The notes: a model not told the origin generated them from the letters alone. A DNA stretch of 64,000 bases from Clostridium sp. CAG:967 (GCA_000433095.1 HF991472.1:36273-100272), one strand, 5' to 3'. Positions 54,610 to 63,303 are shown, numbered from the stretch's first letter. Translations and numbers: made by a program.

Positions 54610-54852
54610 ATGGCAATAGGTGCTGAGGATTACATTGACCAACTGCTGGTCAAAAAATACGCAGAAGAAAAAGTTGATAACCATGATAATGTTGAATCAA
54701 TGGTTGACCCTGAAAAAATGATGGGCGCTATGAATGATTACGCAAGCATGTATCGTAATATGATGAACTTGAAACAACGACTTAACATAGCTTGTTATGC
54801 AATTAATGCAAGAACAGCAAGATATAATCGTTCGCCACAACAGCAATATTAG
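54610..54852 (+). CDS. 80-aa protein of unknown function
   Basis: Preceded by AGGGAGGACACCA. Acidic N-terminal half (MAIGAEDYIDQLLVKKYAEE) and a helical methionine/asparagine-rich second half (MYRNMMNLKQRLNIACYAIN). No signal peptide or membrane segment and no recognised family. It lies 54 bp ahead of maf on the same strand. Confidence 0.6.
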   Translation: MAIGAEDYIDQLLVKKYAEEKVDNHDNVESMVDPEKMMGAMNDYASMYRNMMNLKQRLNIACYAINARTARYNRSPQQQY

Positions 54853-54906
54853 TTTTCTGTTCCCGTTTTTTCTGATAGAATTATCAAAGAAAGCGAGAAC
54901 AAAACG

Positions 54907-55479
54907 ATGGGAAAAATTATCCTGGCTTCTTCTTCTCCCAGAAGAGCCGATATTCTGAAAAAGACAAATGTAGAATTCAAAATCATTCCGTCACCGTATA
55001 TCGAAGATCATACGACGACGGTTTTTTCTTATGAATTTATAGAGAATTTAGCTTACAATAAAGCCAAAGCAGTTGTTCCACTGGTTGAAGCGCCTTCAAT
55101 AATAATCGGAGCCGACACGGTTGTGGTTCTTGATAATGAAATTTTAGGCAAACCTGACGGACGTAACGGAGCTTTTAGTATGCTGAAAAAACTATCAGGT
55201 AAAACTCATCAGGTTGTGACAAGTATAGTTGTGATAAATTCTGAAACCGGAGAGTGCAAAAAAAACTCTACAACAAGTCATGTCACATTTGAAAACCTTA
55301 CTGATGAACAAATAAACTCTTATATAGATAAATATAAGCCTTTTGACAAAGCAGGCTCGTACGGAATACAAGAAATGCCCGAAGGCTATATTAAATCATA
55401 TACTGGTGATTTGGAAAATATTATAGGCATGAGCTCTGCCTCTTTAAAAAAACTGTTAGAATTCCAGAAGCTCCAATAA
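54907..55479 (+). CDS. maf: Maf-type nucleoside triphosphate pyrophosphatase
   Basis: A 190-aa Maf protein hydrolysing non-canonical or dTTP/UTP-type nucleotides to monophosphates. LASSSPRRADIL at the N-terminus, IIGADTVVVLDNEILGKP (metal site Asp), KLSGKTHQVVTSI and YDKAGSYGIQ-like (FDKAGSYGIQE) signature. Weak SD (GAAAGCGAGAAC) before ATG 54907. Confidence 0.93.
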   Translation: MGKIILASSSPRRADILKKTNVEFKIIPSPYIEDHTTTVFSYEFIENLAYNKAKAVVPLVEAPSIIIGADTVVVLDNEILGKPDGRNGAFSMLKKLSGKTHQVVTSIVVINSETGECKKNSTTSHVTFENLTDEQINSYIDKYKPFDKAGSYGIQEMPEGYIKSYTGDLENIIGMSSASLKKLLEFQKLQ

Positions 55480-55486
55480 AAAAAAA

Positions 55487-55567
55487 CGGCGGGGTGAAAC
55501 TCCGCCGACAAAAAGATTCGAACTTTTTTAAAAGCCTGCCTGCCAAAATCAGCAGGCAAAGCTTTTG
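55487..55567 (-). terminator. Two hairpins downstream of prepilin gene 2
   Basis: On the minus strand the first hairpin after the stop is AAAGC..GCCTGC/GCAGGC (55531-55567), and the second is CGGCGG/CCGCCG (55487-55507) followed by a run of ten T. The second is the rho-independent terminator. It has no T-run on the plus strand, so it does not serve maf. Confidence 0.75.
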
Positions 55568-55578
55568 TTTAAATATTA

Positions 55579-56223
55579 TTATTTAGCATACAGTACAGCT
55601 CTTGCTGCATCTGAGTTTGGAAGGATTGTTTGATCATAGAAAATGATCGGATAGATGTCAGTCGGGTTAGTAACTTGACATGCATTAGTTCCTGTGCCGC
55701 CTCTTTGACCAGAATCACATTTTACAACTTTGTTAGGAGCTTTTTGACCGTTTACGTCAATAATACCTTTACAATCTGCCGGGAAAGTTCCTTTAGTTTC
55801 ATCCATTGTACATTTTTGAGCTGTTTTAGGGAAGCTGAATGCAATACCATCATTAAAGAATAATGTATAGTTGTCAGCTGATGAAAAATCTCCTGCAACT
55901 GCACCTGAAGAAGCATCAGGAGTTAATACAGCGTAACCTAAAGTACCGTCAGCAGTTTTTACAACATTCATTCTGTTTTTGAAAATATCAATAAAATTTT
56001 GACCATCTACTGTGTTATCAGTATCAGCCATGTTGTAATCATCCAATGCAACATTTAATACTACAGCTTGAGACATAGCTGATAAAGCTTTTTTGTAAGC
56101 TGTTTTGTATTGTGCACCGTTTGTTTGGTTCATCAATGTAGGCATTGTCATAGCTGCTACAACACCGATAATACCTAAGGTAATCAAAACCTCAGCCAAA
56201 GTAAAACCTAAATGTTTTGTCAT
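55579..56223 (-). CDS. Type IV pilin-like/pseudopilin protein 2
   Basis: A 214-aa prepilin almost identical to copy 1, with leader MTKHLG then FTLAEVLITLGIIGVVAAMTM. Differences cluster around mature residues 105-120 (AVAGDFSSADN versus ATAANFTGASN) and in the 13-residue unit, present once here. Start placed at ATG 56223, after GAAAGGTGAAAAGATT exactly as in copy 1; the longer frame to 56286 is leader sequence. It is inverted relative to copy 1 with about 1.2 kb between. Confidence 0.9.
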   Translation of the reverse strand: MTKHLGFTLAEVLITLGIIGVVAAMTMPTLMNQTNGAQYKTAYKKALSAMSQAVVLNVALDDYNMADTDNTVDGQNFIDIFKNRMNVVKTADGTLGYAVLTPDASSGAVAGDFSSADNYTLFFNDGIAFSFPKTAQKCTMDETKGTFPADCKGIIDVNGQKAPNKVVKCDSGQRGGTGTNACQVTNPTDIYPIIFYDQTILPNSDAARAVLYAK

Positions 56224-56339
56224 AATCTTTTCACCTTTCTTTTGTTTTAAACACTCTCGTCTTTTCGTAAAACTGCTTATGCTCAACCCCGTAAAAACAA
56301 TAACTATGTACTCTAAATCTCCATGTAGGGATATGCATA
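56224..56339 (-). promoter_or_regulatory. Conserved 5' leader of prepilin gene 2
   Basis: On the minus strand TATGCATATCC, CTACATGGAGA and GAGTACATAGTT repeat the leader blocks of copy 1 (56302-56339), while the middle of the leader differs. The gene-proximal 20 or so bases with the SD are again shared. Confidence 0.45.
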
Positions 56340-56375
56340 AGTCTGATTTTTTGAAAAAATCTTAGTTGTACACTT

Positions 56376-56404
56376 ATTTTAAACCATTTTTAAGTGATTG
56401 TCAA
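56376..56404 (-). promoter_or_regulatory. Promoter of prepilin gene 2
   Basis: On the minus strand TTGACA (56404-56399), 17-bp spacer and TAAAAT (56381-56376), identical in layout to the promoter of copy 1. Confidence 0.8.
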
Positions 56405-56493
56405 GTAGTTTTAAGTGTTTATTACTTATTTTTAAACAAAACAAGTGTTGATGTCGCTTATTTTATGCTCTATTAAAAGGTATTATTAAATTT

Positions 56494-56817
56494 ATGGATA
56501 ATAAAAAATTACTTGGGAAACGCATAAAAGAAATAAGAAAATATAAAGGACTAACTCAAGAGCAGCTGTCCGAGATGATAGATATAGAAACATCATCATT
56601 AAGCGGTATTGAATCAGGCAGATTTTTTCCGTCACTGCATGTGTTAGACAAAATGTCTTCTGTATTAGAAATTGAACTTGTAGAATTTTTTAAGTTTACC
56701 AATGTCGATATACCGGATAACATTGATGATGAGCTGAATAATTTGATTTGCTCACAAGATAAAAACAATAAAATAATGATTTATAAACTATTAAAAGCAG
56801 CATTTTCAGTCATATAA
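56494..56817 (+). CDS. XRE-family HTH regulator
   Basis: A 107-aa regulator with HTH at residues 6-65 (LLGKRIKEIRKYKGLTQEQLSEMIDIETSSLSGIESGRFFPS) and a short C-terminal helix region. Similar in size and layout to the one at 45716. Placed between prepilin 2 and the SEC-C gene; regulated targets unknown. Confidence 0.85.
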   Translation: MDNKKLLGKRIKEIRKYKGLTQEQLSEMIDIETSSLSGIESGRFFPSLHVLDKMSSVLEIELVEFFKFTNVDIPDNIDDELNNLICSQDKNNKIMIYKLLKAAFSVI

Positions 56818-56844
56818 AAAAACAGGGGATAAGCCCTGTTTTTT
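56817..56844. terminator. Bidirectional terminator
   Basis: AAAAACAGGG/CCCTGTTTTT around GATAAG, with T-runs in both directions, between the convergent XRE and SEC-C genes. Confidence 0.85.
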
Positions 56845-56847
56845 ATT

Positions 56848-58125
56848 TTATAAATTTGCACCGCAGCATTTTTTGAATTTCTTACCGCTTCCGCAAGGAC
56901 AAGGATCATTACGGCCTATTTTTTTCAAATCAATGCCTTCAAGTTCAGGTTTTTCGCTTTCTTCTTCTATAATACCAAGAGTTTTTGAAAATGCTTTTGA
57001 TTTATATAAAACAGTAGTTGATGAGAATATTTTATTTTCCAAATATCTTGATTTATACTTTTCAAGAAGCTCTTCAAACGTCATTTTAGTACCCAGAAGA
57101 TTATTTACAACATCCGTAAAGTTTTCATGACGTTCTGCAACTCTTTTGATAATATTTGCAGAAAACTTATCATTGTTTAAGAAAAATTCCACACATTCTT
57201 TTGCATTTTCGATCTTTTCAGGCATTTCAAATATCTTATTAAATGTTTCATAGAAAGGAACAGCATATAAACCGAGTTCTCTGTCATATACAATGCCGAC
57301 ATCGTAAACTTCTTTATGAGAAGAGAAACCGCCTAGCGAATTTTCTAAGAAGTTGTCGTATGAATTATTGAATTCTGAAACATTAAAATACTTATATTCT
57401 TCCGGTAAAACAATCTTATCAGAAAAGTCATTTTTATCTCCGCCTTCTGCAAAATCATTAAACATACCGATTACGTCATCAGCAAATTTATTTGTAGTAA
57501 CGATTTCGTCTTTACCGAAAAATTCAATAAATTTATTATAAATAGCTTCAATATTTTCTTCTATTTCCTTTTGCTTTTCAGGGTTGTCAAGGTAAACAAG
57601 CTCAGGATTTTGAATAATCTTGGCAACAGAATATCTTAAAGCATCATCACGCTTGGATGACGGTAAAACACCTGAAATTTCAAGCAAATAATATGAATTA
57701 TCAAATTTAAATATACGTGCAACAACATACTGACCGGCTCCCATTCCTCTGAATGCAGTCATTTTCACAAGAGAAATCACGTTATAATTTTTCTCGTTAA
57801 TTATATTATTAAATTCAAATCCGTTTTGTAAAACTCTTTTTATTTCAAAAATTGATGAAATTGAATTCATTAAGGCTTTAACAATCTTTTTTGAAGAAGC
57901 CGGAAGCTTTTTGGTATTTTCAAGAAATAGAGCTAAAATAGTTTTGTTATCAAGCTTTCTTTCAAAAATATAAGTAAAGCAGGCAGATTGATAATTCATA
58001 CCGCTTTGTCCGACTGTTTTAATATATTCTTCAAAATCAGGCTTAACAACACTGTCATTTTGAACAAACTCAGCCAGGTCTTTTATAACGTCATTAATTT
58101 CTTTTAAATCTTCTAAAATAACCAT
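56848..58125 (-). CDS. SEC-C zinc-motif protein of unknown function
   Basis: A 425-aa cytosolic protein whose only recognisable part is the C-terminal SEC-C metal-binding motif, [18 protein letters not shown], as at the end of SecA and many unrelated proteins. The rest is helical and acidic with no known domain. AGGAGAG lies before ATG 58125. Stand-alone gene. Confidence 0.75.
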   Translation of the reverse strand: MVILEDLKEINDVIKDLAEFVQNDSVVKPDFEEYIKTVGQSGMNYQSACFTYIFERKLDNKTILALFLENTKKLPASSKKIVKALMNSISSIFEIKRVLQNGFEFNNIINEKNYNVISLVKMTAFRGMGAGQYVVARIFKFDNSYYLLEISGVLPSSKRDDALRYSVAKIIQNPELVYLDNPEKQKEIEENIEAIYNKFIEFFGKDEIVTTNKFADDVIGMFNDFAEGGDKNDFSDKIVLPEEYKYFNVSEFNNSYDNFLENSLGGFSSHKEVYDVGIVYDRELGLYAVPFYETFNKIFEMPEKIENAKECVEFFLNNDKFSANIIKRVAERHENFTDVVNNLLGTKMTFEELLEKYKSRYLENKIFSSTTVLYKSKAFSKTLGIIEEESEKPELEGIDLKKIGRNDPCPCGSGKKFKKCCGANL

Positions 58126-58195
58126 ATGTCTCTCCTCTATGAGTAAGAGGATACATTAAAAGAATTAAAAACTCAATAGCATATCAGGTTAAATC

Positions 58196-59278
58196 TTATG
58201 GTTTTCTAACCTTAAGAACCCGCATTTTAGGATATTCGCATTCGGGACACATTCTTGATGCAATTGCGTAATCAAGCTTTGCTCCTGAAACATCACCTGT
58301 TGCTTTTTTTATTAGAGAACGGTAGTAATATGCCATTTCAGGAGAGAAAGACACCTTATCACCTTTTCTGTATGCTGCAAGAAGTGAATTATAAATATTC
58401 AGTGATGCGTTATAATCTTTTTGTTTTAGCAGGTATTCTGCTTTTTCTGACAAGATATAACCTCTAACCACACTATCCGTTTCAAGATTTATCGCTTTAT
58501 CAAATTCTTTTAACATCTGTGCTTTATCAAGATAATTAACCTTTACTGCTAAAATATCATTGTCAAAACTATCTGAAAAACTGTATTTATTAGCTTTTTC
58601 AAAATCAGAAACAGAAGCTTTATAATCTTCAAGTTTATATTTTGCAAAAGCACGTTGTGCGTAAACCTCAGGATTAATAGGCACAAAAGTCAAATATGCC
58701 GAAGCAAGTTTAGAAGCACCTTTAAATTTTTCAGCGTTAAGCATGGAATTTAAAACTAAAGGAGTACAAACATAACCAAAGAATATAACAGCTATAAGAG
58801 CCATTAAATAAGAGCTTTTTCTTGACGTAGTTTTATATTCCTGATATTGAGCCTCATCTATTTTGTTCAAATCCGGCTGAAATTTAACTTTTTGAAAAGT
58901 TCCGATATATTTAGCCAAATAAGACTCATATAAATAATTAACAACTATATATGTGAGGTATAAACACATTAACGGAATTAATGAAAGTATAATTATAACC
59001 GCAATAAACGGCAATTTCATAAATTCAGTAAAGAACGGAAAAATAACAAGATAAATATACAAAAGAAGTTCAGCCGCAACAAGACTGTTTAAAATTGTAT
59101 TCATCTTTCTGTAAGTTTTATTTACTTCTGTTAATTTTTCTTTAGGCAATTCAATTGCATAACGATAACCAATTTCTTTTAAAATTCCACGTAAAACAGT
59201 ATTTCCTTTTACAGTGTAAAAGTTAAAATACGGTGAATTCATAAATATTTTTTTTCTAAAATTTTTAATAATATCCAT
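58196..59278 (-). CDS. Membrane protein with TPR-like repeats
   Basis: A 360-aa protein: two adjacent transmembrane helices at about residues 55-105, a third near 155-175, then three TPR-like repeats (NPEVYAQRAFAKYKLEDYKASVSDFEKA, GYILSEKAEYLLKQKDYNASLNIYNSL, AYYYRSLIKKATGDVSGAKLDYAIA). It ends with a CPEC motif (MCPECEYPK). Probably a membrane-bound scaffold; no partner can be named. The upstream region contains the tRNA-Pro array promoter on the other strand. Confidence 0.7.
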   Translation of the reverse strand: MDIIKNFRKKIFMNSPYFNFYTVKGNTVLRGILKEIGYRYAIELPKEKLTEVNKTYRKMNTILNSLVAAELLLYIYLVIFPFFTEFMKLPFIAVIIILSLIPLMCLYLTYIVVNYLYESYLAKYIGTFQKVKFQPDLNKIDEAQYQEYKTTSRKSSYLMALIAVIFFGYVCTPLVLNSMLNAEKFKGASKLASAYLTFVPINPEVYAQRAFAKYKLEDYKASVSDFEKANKYSFSDSFDNDILAVKVNYLDKAQMLKEFDKAINLETDSVVRGYILSEKAEYLLKQKDYNASLNIYNSLLAAYRKGDKVSFSPEMAYYYRSLIKKATGDVSGAKLDYAIASRMCPECEYPKMRVLKVRKP

Positions 59279-59319
59279 ATAATGATATTAACATTTTTTT
59301 ATATAAATTGCAATCATGG

Positions 59320-59347
59320 TTACAAATTTTTTTTGAGGTGGTATAAT
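59320..59347 (+). promoter_or_regulatory. Promoter of the tRNA-Pro array
   Basis: TTACAA (59320-59325), 16-bp spacer and TATAAT (59342-59347). The next transcription unit starts with the tRNA-mimicking elements, about 22 bp downstream, and runs into tRNA-Pro(CGG) and tRNA-Pro(GGG). Confidence 0.65.
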
Positions 59348-59369
59348 AAAAAAGTCAGAGCAACATCAT

Positions 59370-59472
59370 CGGGATGTAGCACTCTGCCGAGTGAAACAAT
59401 CCTGTGAATTGTTTCCCGAGAGGTGGTAGCGCACCTTTCAAATGTGAAACATTTGAAAATTTAATATATTTT
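59370..59472 (+). repeat. tRNA-mimicking structured element P1
   Basis: Begins CGGGATGTAGC, identical to the first 11 nt of tRNA-Pro(CGG), then ACTCTGCCGAGTG, hairpin AAACAAT/ATTGTTT, CCCGAGAGG, hairpin AGGTG/CACCT that includes the tRNA-like GGTAGCGCACC, and a perfect 9-bp hairpin TTTCAAATG/CATTTGAAA. No anticodon arm or T-arm follows. CGGGA can also pair with TCCCG downstream. The unit ends in a spacer with TGAAAATTTAATA. Shares GCACTCTGCCGA and GAGAGG with element M at tRNA-Met. Confidence 0.65.
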
Positions 59473-59571
59473 CGGGATGTAGCAGGGAACCCGCTTTTTC
59501 GATTGAGTATCGAAAAAGAAGGGGGGTAGCGCAGCTACCAGACTATATCTGAAAACTTAAAAATCAATCGT
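59473..59571 (+). repeat. tRNA-mimicking structured element P2
   Basis: Again begins CGGGATGTAGC, then CGGG/CCCG pairing, a perfect 10-bp hairpin CTTTTTCGAT/ATCGAAAAAG with loop TGAGT, GGGG, and a 6-bp hairpin GGTAGC GCA GCTACC. The spacer contains TGAAAACTTAAA. Its hairpin tip CGATTGAGTATCG differs by one base from that of element M. Confidence 0.65.
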
Positions 59572-59645
59572 CGGGATGTAGCGCAGTCTGGTAGCGCACC
59601 GTGTTCGGGTCGCGGGGGTCGCAAGTTCGAATCTTGTCATCCCGA
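59572..59645 (+). tRNA. tRNA-Pro(CGG)
   Basis: 74 nt: acceptor CGGGATG/CATCCCG plus A, D-arm GCGC/GCGC, anticodon arm CCGTG TTCGGGT CGCGG (CGG), T-arm GCAAG TTCGAAT CTTGT. CCA not encoded. Confidence 0.95.
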
Positions 59646-59685
59646 TATAAAAAAATATAATTGAAAATTTAATAATTTTATTAAT

Positions 59686-59759
59686 CGGGACGTGGCGCAG
59701 CTTGGTAGCGTGCTACCTTGGGGTGGTAGAGGTCGCAGGTTCAAATCCTGTCGTTCCGA
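59686..59759 (+). tRNA. tRNA-Pro(GGG)
   Basis: 74 nt: acceptor CGGGACG/CGTTCCG plus A, D-arm GCGC/GCGT, anticodon arm CTACC TTGGGGT GGTAG (GGG), T-arm GCAGG TTCAAAT CCTGT. CCA not encoded; TTTTTTATAA after it may aid termination. Forty bp behind the CGG tRNA, spacer again with TGAAAATTTAATA. Confidence 0.95.
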
Positions 59760-59770
59760 TTTTTTTATAA

Positions 59771-60145
59771 CTAATTTAACTTTCTGCATTTACCAGTTTC
59801 AAAACGATTAGGAAATCTGTTTCTTGTAACTTTTAGCAACCCTGATTTTTTATCAATTGTATACTTCTTTACATTAGTATTATCATCAAGTATATAACTT
59901 TCCAGAATATAAGTATTATTTGTTGAACTAAACTTTTCGAAAGCAACATTCTGATTCACAATATTTTTAAAATAAGCCTTTTTCCCTGCTTCATCAATAT
60001 AAAAAACAGAATAACCTTCACCTGAATCCATGATACACTTATATGCTATAGTTGCATCTATAGCATATACATAATCAGATGGTATAACCAATAACAATAA
60101 CATTAATATTATAATATTTTTGAACATATTATATTTATATAACAT
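59771..60145 (-). CDS. Small exported protein
   Basis: About 124 aa. A hydrophobic signal sequence (MFKNIIILMLLLLVIPSDYVYA) with cleavage near VYA-I, then a beta-rich domain with two cysteines (AYKCIMDSG and TGKCRKLN at the end). No family recognised. The start is unclear among three methionine-type codons (60163, 60145, 60127) and none has an SD. Convergent with the tRNA-Pro genes. Confidence 0.55.
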   Translation of the reverse strand: MLYKYNMFKNIIILMLLLLVIPSDYVYAIDATIAYKCIMDSGEGYSVFYIDEAGKKAYFKNIVNQNVAFEKFSSTNNTYILESYILDDNTNVKKYTIDKKSGLLKVTRNRFPNRFETGKCRKLN

Positions 60146-60225
60146 TTTTATTTTTTTAGTCAATAACTTTTATATTAGGCTAGTTTAGAGATTTTATACC
60201 TTAAACTTGAATAATGTATTTATTA

Positions 60226-60939
60226 TTATATTCCAAGATTAGGATTTAATTCAACCTTTTCATGCTTCATGTTTTTATTAATATGCATATTTGTTATGAA
60301 TTCAACATCAAACTCACGATTTCGTGCATTTGCAAAAATTACCGAAGCATCCATTTTAAGGCGTTCTCTTATTACTTTTTTACCTTTTTCCGTTGATATA
60401 AATCCGCTTTCTTTCAGCCATTTATTACCTTTTGTTTTCGGCTCTGCATATACAAATATATCAGCCTGCTCTAATGCTTTTTTGTTTTTTCTTTCAACTG
60501 ACCTTAAAAATTGGGTAAACAGATTTACTCTGCTTGCTTCTTTATTTCCGCCGCCCCAAACAACTAAATTCTTAAGCAAAGGAATACCGCCGTCTGTGAA
60601 GTCCAAAATACCTGTAATTTGTTTATCATTTTTTACAGCTATATACACACCGTCTTTAACTTTTTCATCCAAGTGTAATGCTTTATTCAAAACATAGCTG
60701 ATTGTATCATTTACAGTGTTCTTTTCTTTTACTGCATTTGCATCGGAACGATTTTTTGCGCCAAGCTTCGACAGCAAATTATCAATTAAGTTTTTATCAG
60801 ATTTATTAATTGAATAAATTGTAATATTATCGGCAATTAATACTTTTTTATTATGACAAATTCTTTCGCTTATCTTCTCAGCTGTTCTTAATCGGTTTGC
60901 TTCAAAATTCGGGGCATTATTTACAGGTTGTAGTTGCAT
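60226..60939 (-). CDS. Lineage-type protein, possibly GNAT-fold
   Basis: A 237-aa protein beginning MQLQPVNNAPNFEANRLRTAE, another N-terminus of the M(Q/K)(V/L)...F-x-(G/A) kind. The middle (VYIAVKNDKQITGILDF, LLKNLVVWGGGNKEASRVNLFTQF, ADIFVYAEPKTKGNKWLKESGF) has the order of a GNAT acetyltransferase fold, but the acetyl-CoA loop is not classical. No membrane segment. AAAGGAGA precedes the ATG. Confidence 0.5.
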   Translation of the reverse strand: MQLQPVNNAPNFEANRLRTAEKISERICHNKKVLIADNITIYSINKSDKNLIDNLLSKLGAKNRSDANAVKEKNTVNDTISYVLNKALHLDEKVKDGVYIAVKNDKQITGILDFTDGGIPLLKNLVVWGGGNKEASRVNLFTQFLRSVERKNKKALEQADIFVYAEPKTKGNKWLKESGFISTEKGKKVIRERLKMDASVIFANARNREFDVEFITNMHINKNMKHEKVELNPNLGI

Positions 60940-61083
60940 TTATTTCTCCTTTAATTATATTCTATTTAAAACACAGAAAAAAAAGTTTTGCCAGTAATAA
61001 AAAAATTATCAAACCGTATTCCTCTGTTTACTGATGCACTAATATCCTGTTAACGTTTTACTTTTTTATAAAGGAGGAAAATT

Positions 61084-61821
61084 ATGTTTGATGAAGATAA
61101 AGACATGGAAGAAGAAATTCTTGATGTAGAAGTTTGTGAAGTTTGCACACCACATGAGCCTAAAAAAATTCTAATGGTAGTAACAAGTGCCGGCAAATTT
61201 GATGACCATCATAAAACAGGTGTATGGTTTGAGGAATTTGCAGTGCCGTTTTTAAAATTTTTGGATAACGGTTATATTGTAACCGTTGCATCGCCCAAAG
61301 GCGGAGCAGCCCCTATTGATCCTAAAAGCGAACATATACTAGAAGATATAAAATGGAAAGATGCAAAAAAAGCATTAAACGATACCGTTCCGATTAACTC
61401 TGTTGATTTTACTCTGTATGATGCACTGGTTTTACCAGGCGGTCACGGTCCTGTTTTAGATCTTTACAAGGATGAAGATTTGGGTGAAATAATCAGAGAT
61501 TTCAGCAAACGACATAAGCTTATTTCTGCAATCTGCCACGGTCCTGCCGGTTTGTTATCAGCTAAAACAGATGATGGCATACCTTTTGTTAACGGAAGAA
61601 AAGTAACAGCATTTACTAACGATGAAGAAGCTATGGCTAAAATGAACAACCTTGTACCTTTCTTTTTAGAAGATGCATTAAAAGATGCCGGTGCATTTTT
61701 CATGCAGGAGTCCGAAGGCAAAATCAATGTTATTGAAGACGATAATCTTATAACCGCCCAAAATTATCAGTCGAGTGAACAATTTGCAGAGGCAATTATA
61801 AATTATTTAGACCGCAACTAG
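61084..61821 (+). CDS. DJ-1/PfpI-family protein (Hsp31-like)
   Basis: A 245-aa class I amidotransferase-fold protein: KKILMVVTSAGKF and KTGVWFEEFAVPFLKFLD (family Glu), DALVLPGGHGP, and the nucleophile elbow SAICHGPAGLL with the catalytic Cys. The layout matches Hsp31/glyoxalase III-like members, which remove methylglyoxal or act as chaperones. It has an extra acidic N-terminal segment of about 25 residues with CEVC. AAAGGAGGAAA precedes the ATG. Single-gene unit with its own terminator. Confidence 0.9.
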   Translation: MFDEDKDMEEEILDVEVCEVCTPHEPKKILMVVTSAGKFDDHHKTGVWFEEFAVPFLKFLDNGYIVTVASPKGGAAPIDPKSEHILEDIKWKDAKKALNDTVPINSVDFTLYDALVLPGGHGPVLDLYKDEDLGEIIRDFSKRHKLISAICHGPAGLLSAKTDDGIPFVNGRKVTAFTNDEEAMAKMNNLVPFFLEDALKDAGAFFMQESEGKINVIEDDNLITAQNYQSSEQFAEAIINYLDRN

Positions 61822-61833
61822 CGGTCTTTTTTA
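61809..61833 (+). terminator. Terminator overlapping the DJ-1/PfpI stop codon
   Basis: Stem AGACCGC/GCGGTCT (61809-61815, 61821-61827) with loop AACTA, then a T-run. The TAG stop lies within the loop. Confidence 0.85.
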
Positions 61834-61955
61834 TTGAAACAGTTGTAATTTCTTCTCCCTCAATTCAATGATTTTTGTATAAAATGTTTGAAATTTTCAA
61901 TAAAAAGTTGTATACTTAACGGGTAACTATTGAGAAGAATAAAAGAGGTCATTAT

Positions 61956-63278
61956 ATGAAATTACACATGCAAATTCTAATTGCGCTTGGTCTCGGAATT
62001 AAGCGTAACTGGCATATTTTCTTCGGGATTATTCTCGGGATATTTGTCGGAATTTTCTTACATGGACACGAATTTCCGCTTGTTTCAACAGTATTAACAT
62101 TTATCGGTCAGGTATTTATCAGACTGATTCAAATGGTTGTTATACCGTTGGTTGTTTCTGCAATCATAATCGGAATAACAAGTGTCGGCGATAACAAACA
62201 GCTTGGGAAATTTGGCACAAAAATGATTGTGTACTATGGAATTATTACAGCAGCAGCAGTTGCAATCGGTGCGGCTCTGGCTTTGATTTTTCAACCCGGA
62301 ATCGGTGCGGCTCATTATATTACAGAAAATGCTGCCGGTGAAGTTCAAGCTTCCGTAGCTACCGCAATGGCTCAACAGCAGGGAAATATTTTGAATATAT
62401 TCCTTGGATTTATTCCGAGCAATCCTATACATTCATTTGCTGCAGGTGATATGGTGCCTATCATTGTGTTTGTTTTAATATTTGCTATAGCACTTGCAAA
62501 AGTCGGCGATGTAAACAGACCAATTGTTTCATTCTTTGAATCCGTTTTTGCCGCAACAATGAAAATTACCGACTGGATTATGTTCTTTGCAGCTCCGGGT
62601 GTATTTGCACTCACTGCAAGCGCTGTTTCAAGTTTCGGTATTGATATATTTGCAAGCATTTCTAAATACTTATTAGTTTTATTTATCGGATTTATGCTAC
62701 AGCTTTGTGTAGTATATCCTTTATTCTTAAAATTCTTCTCAAAAGTAAATATCGGAATGTTATATTCTGCAATTGCGGAAGCTATGATGGTTGCATTCGG
62801 AACAGCAAGTTCATCTGCAACTTTACCGTTAACAATTGCCTGCTGCGAAAAACGTGGTATTTCTCATAAAATATCAAGTTTCGTACTTCCTTTGGGTGCA
62901 ACTTTAAACATGGACGGAACAGCATTGCTTCAAACAGTTGCTGTTATATTCCTCGCACAAGCGTACGGTGTTGCTTTAACTCCGTTCTTAATCATTCAAA
63001 TATGTCTTCTTGCAATGATAGCATCTTCAACTTGTGCAGGTATTCCGGGTGCAGGTTTGATTACAATTGCATTAATCCTCAACGGAATGGGATTAAGTCC
63101 TGAACAATTGGTTGCAGGCTTTGCATTCTTATTTACTATTGAAAGAGTTACTGATATGATGAGAACACTTGTTAACGTAACTTCTGATGCGGTTGTTGTA
63201 GCTGCTATTGCGGATAACGAAAACGAAATAAACTATGATTTATTAAATAATCCGGCAGCTTACGAAGAAATAGCATAA
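61956..63278 (+). CDS. Dicarboxylate/amino acid:cation symporter (DAACS)
   Basis: A 440-aa transporter of the GltP/DctA family in the inner membrane. Signature stretches are FGTASSSATLPLTIACCEKRG (serine-rich HP1 region), FVLPLGATLNMDGTALLQT (NMDGT cation site) and ASSTCAGIPGAGLITIALIL (HP2). Likely takes up glutamate, aspartate or C4-dicarboxylates with Na+ or H+. AAAGAGG precedes the ATG. If the substrate is glutamate it would connect to gdhA (inference). Confidence 0.93.
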   Translation: MKLHMQILIALGLGIKRNWHIFFGIILGIFVGIFLHGHEFPLVSTVLTFIGQVFIRLIQMVVIPLVVSAIIIGITSVGDNKQLGKFGTKMIVYYGIITAAAVAIGAALALIFQPGIGAAHYITENAAGEVQASVATAMAQQQGNILNIFLGFIPSNPIHSFAAGDMVPIIVFVLIFAIALAKVGDVNRPIVSFFESVFAATMKITDWIMFFAAPGVFALTASAVSSFGIDIFASISKYLLVLFIGFMLQLCVVYPLFLKFFSKVNIGMLYSAIAEAMMVAFGTASSSATLPLTIACCEKRGISHKISSFVLPLGATLNMDGTALLQTVAVIFLAQAYGVALTPFLIIQICLLAMIASSTCAGIPGAGLITIALILNGMGLSPEQLVAGFAFLFTIERVTDMMRTLVNVTSDAVVVAAIADNENEINYDLLNNPAAYEEIA

Positions 63279-63303
63279 CAAACAGTTAAATTTATAATTG
63301 ATA

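Noticed and set aside
59421..59436. T-box riboswitch reading of AGGTGGTAGCGCACCT
   Set aside because: It resembles the T-box AGGGTGGTACCGCG, but there is no stem I specifier region, no downstream synthetase or amino-acid gene, and the other two elements lack the TGG core.
59370..59571. Intron-containing tRNA-Pro genes
   Set aside because: No anticodon arm or T-arm follows the inserted hairpins in either unit, and the inserts are far too short for a group I intron.
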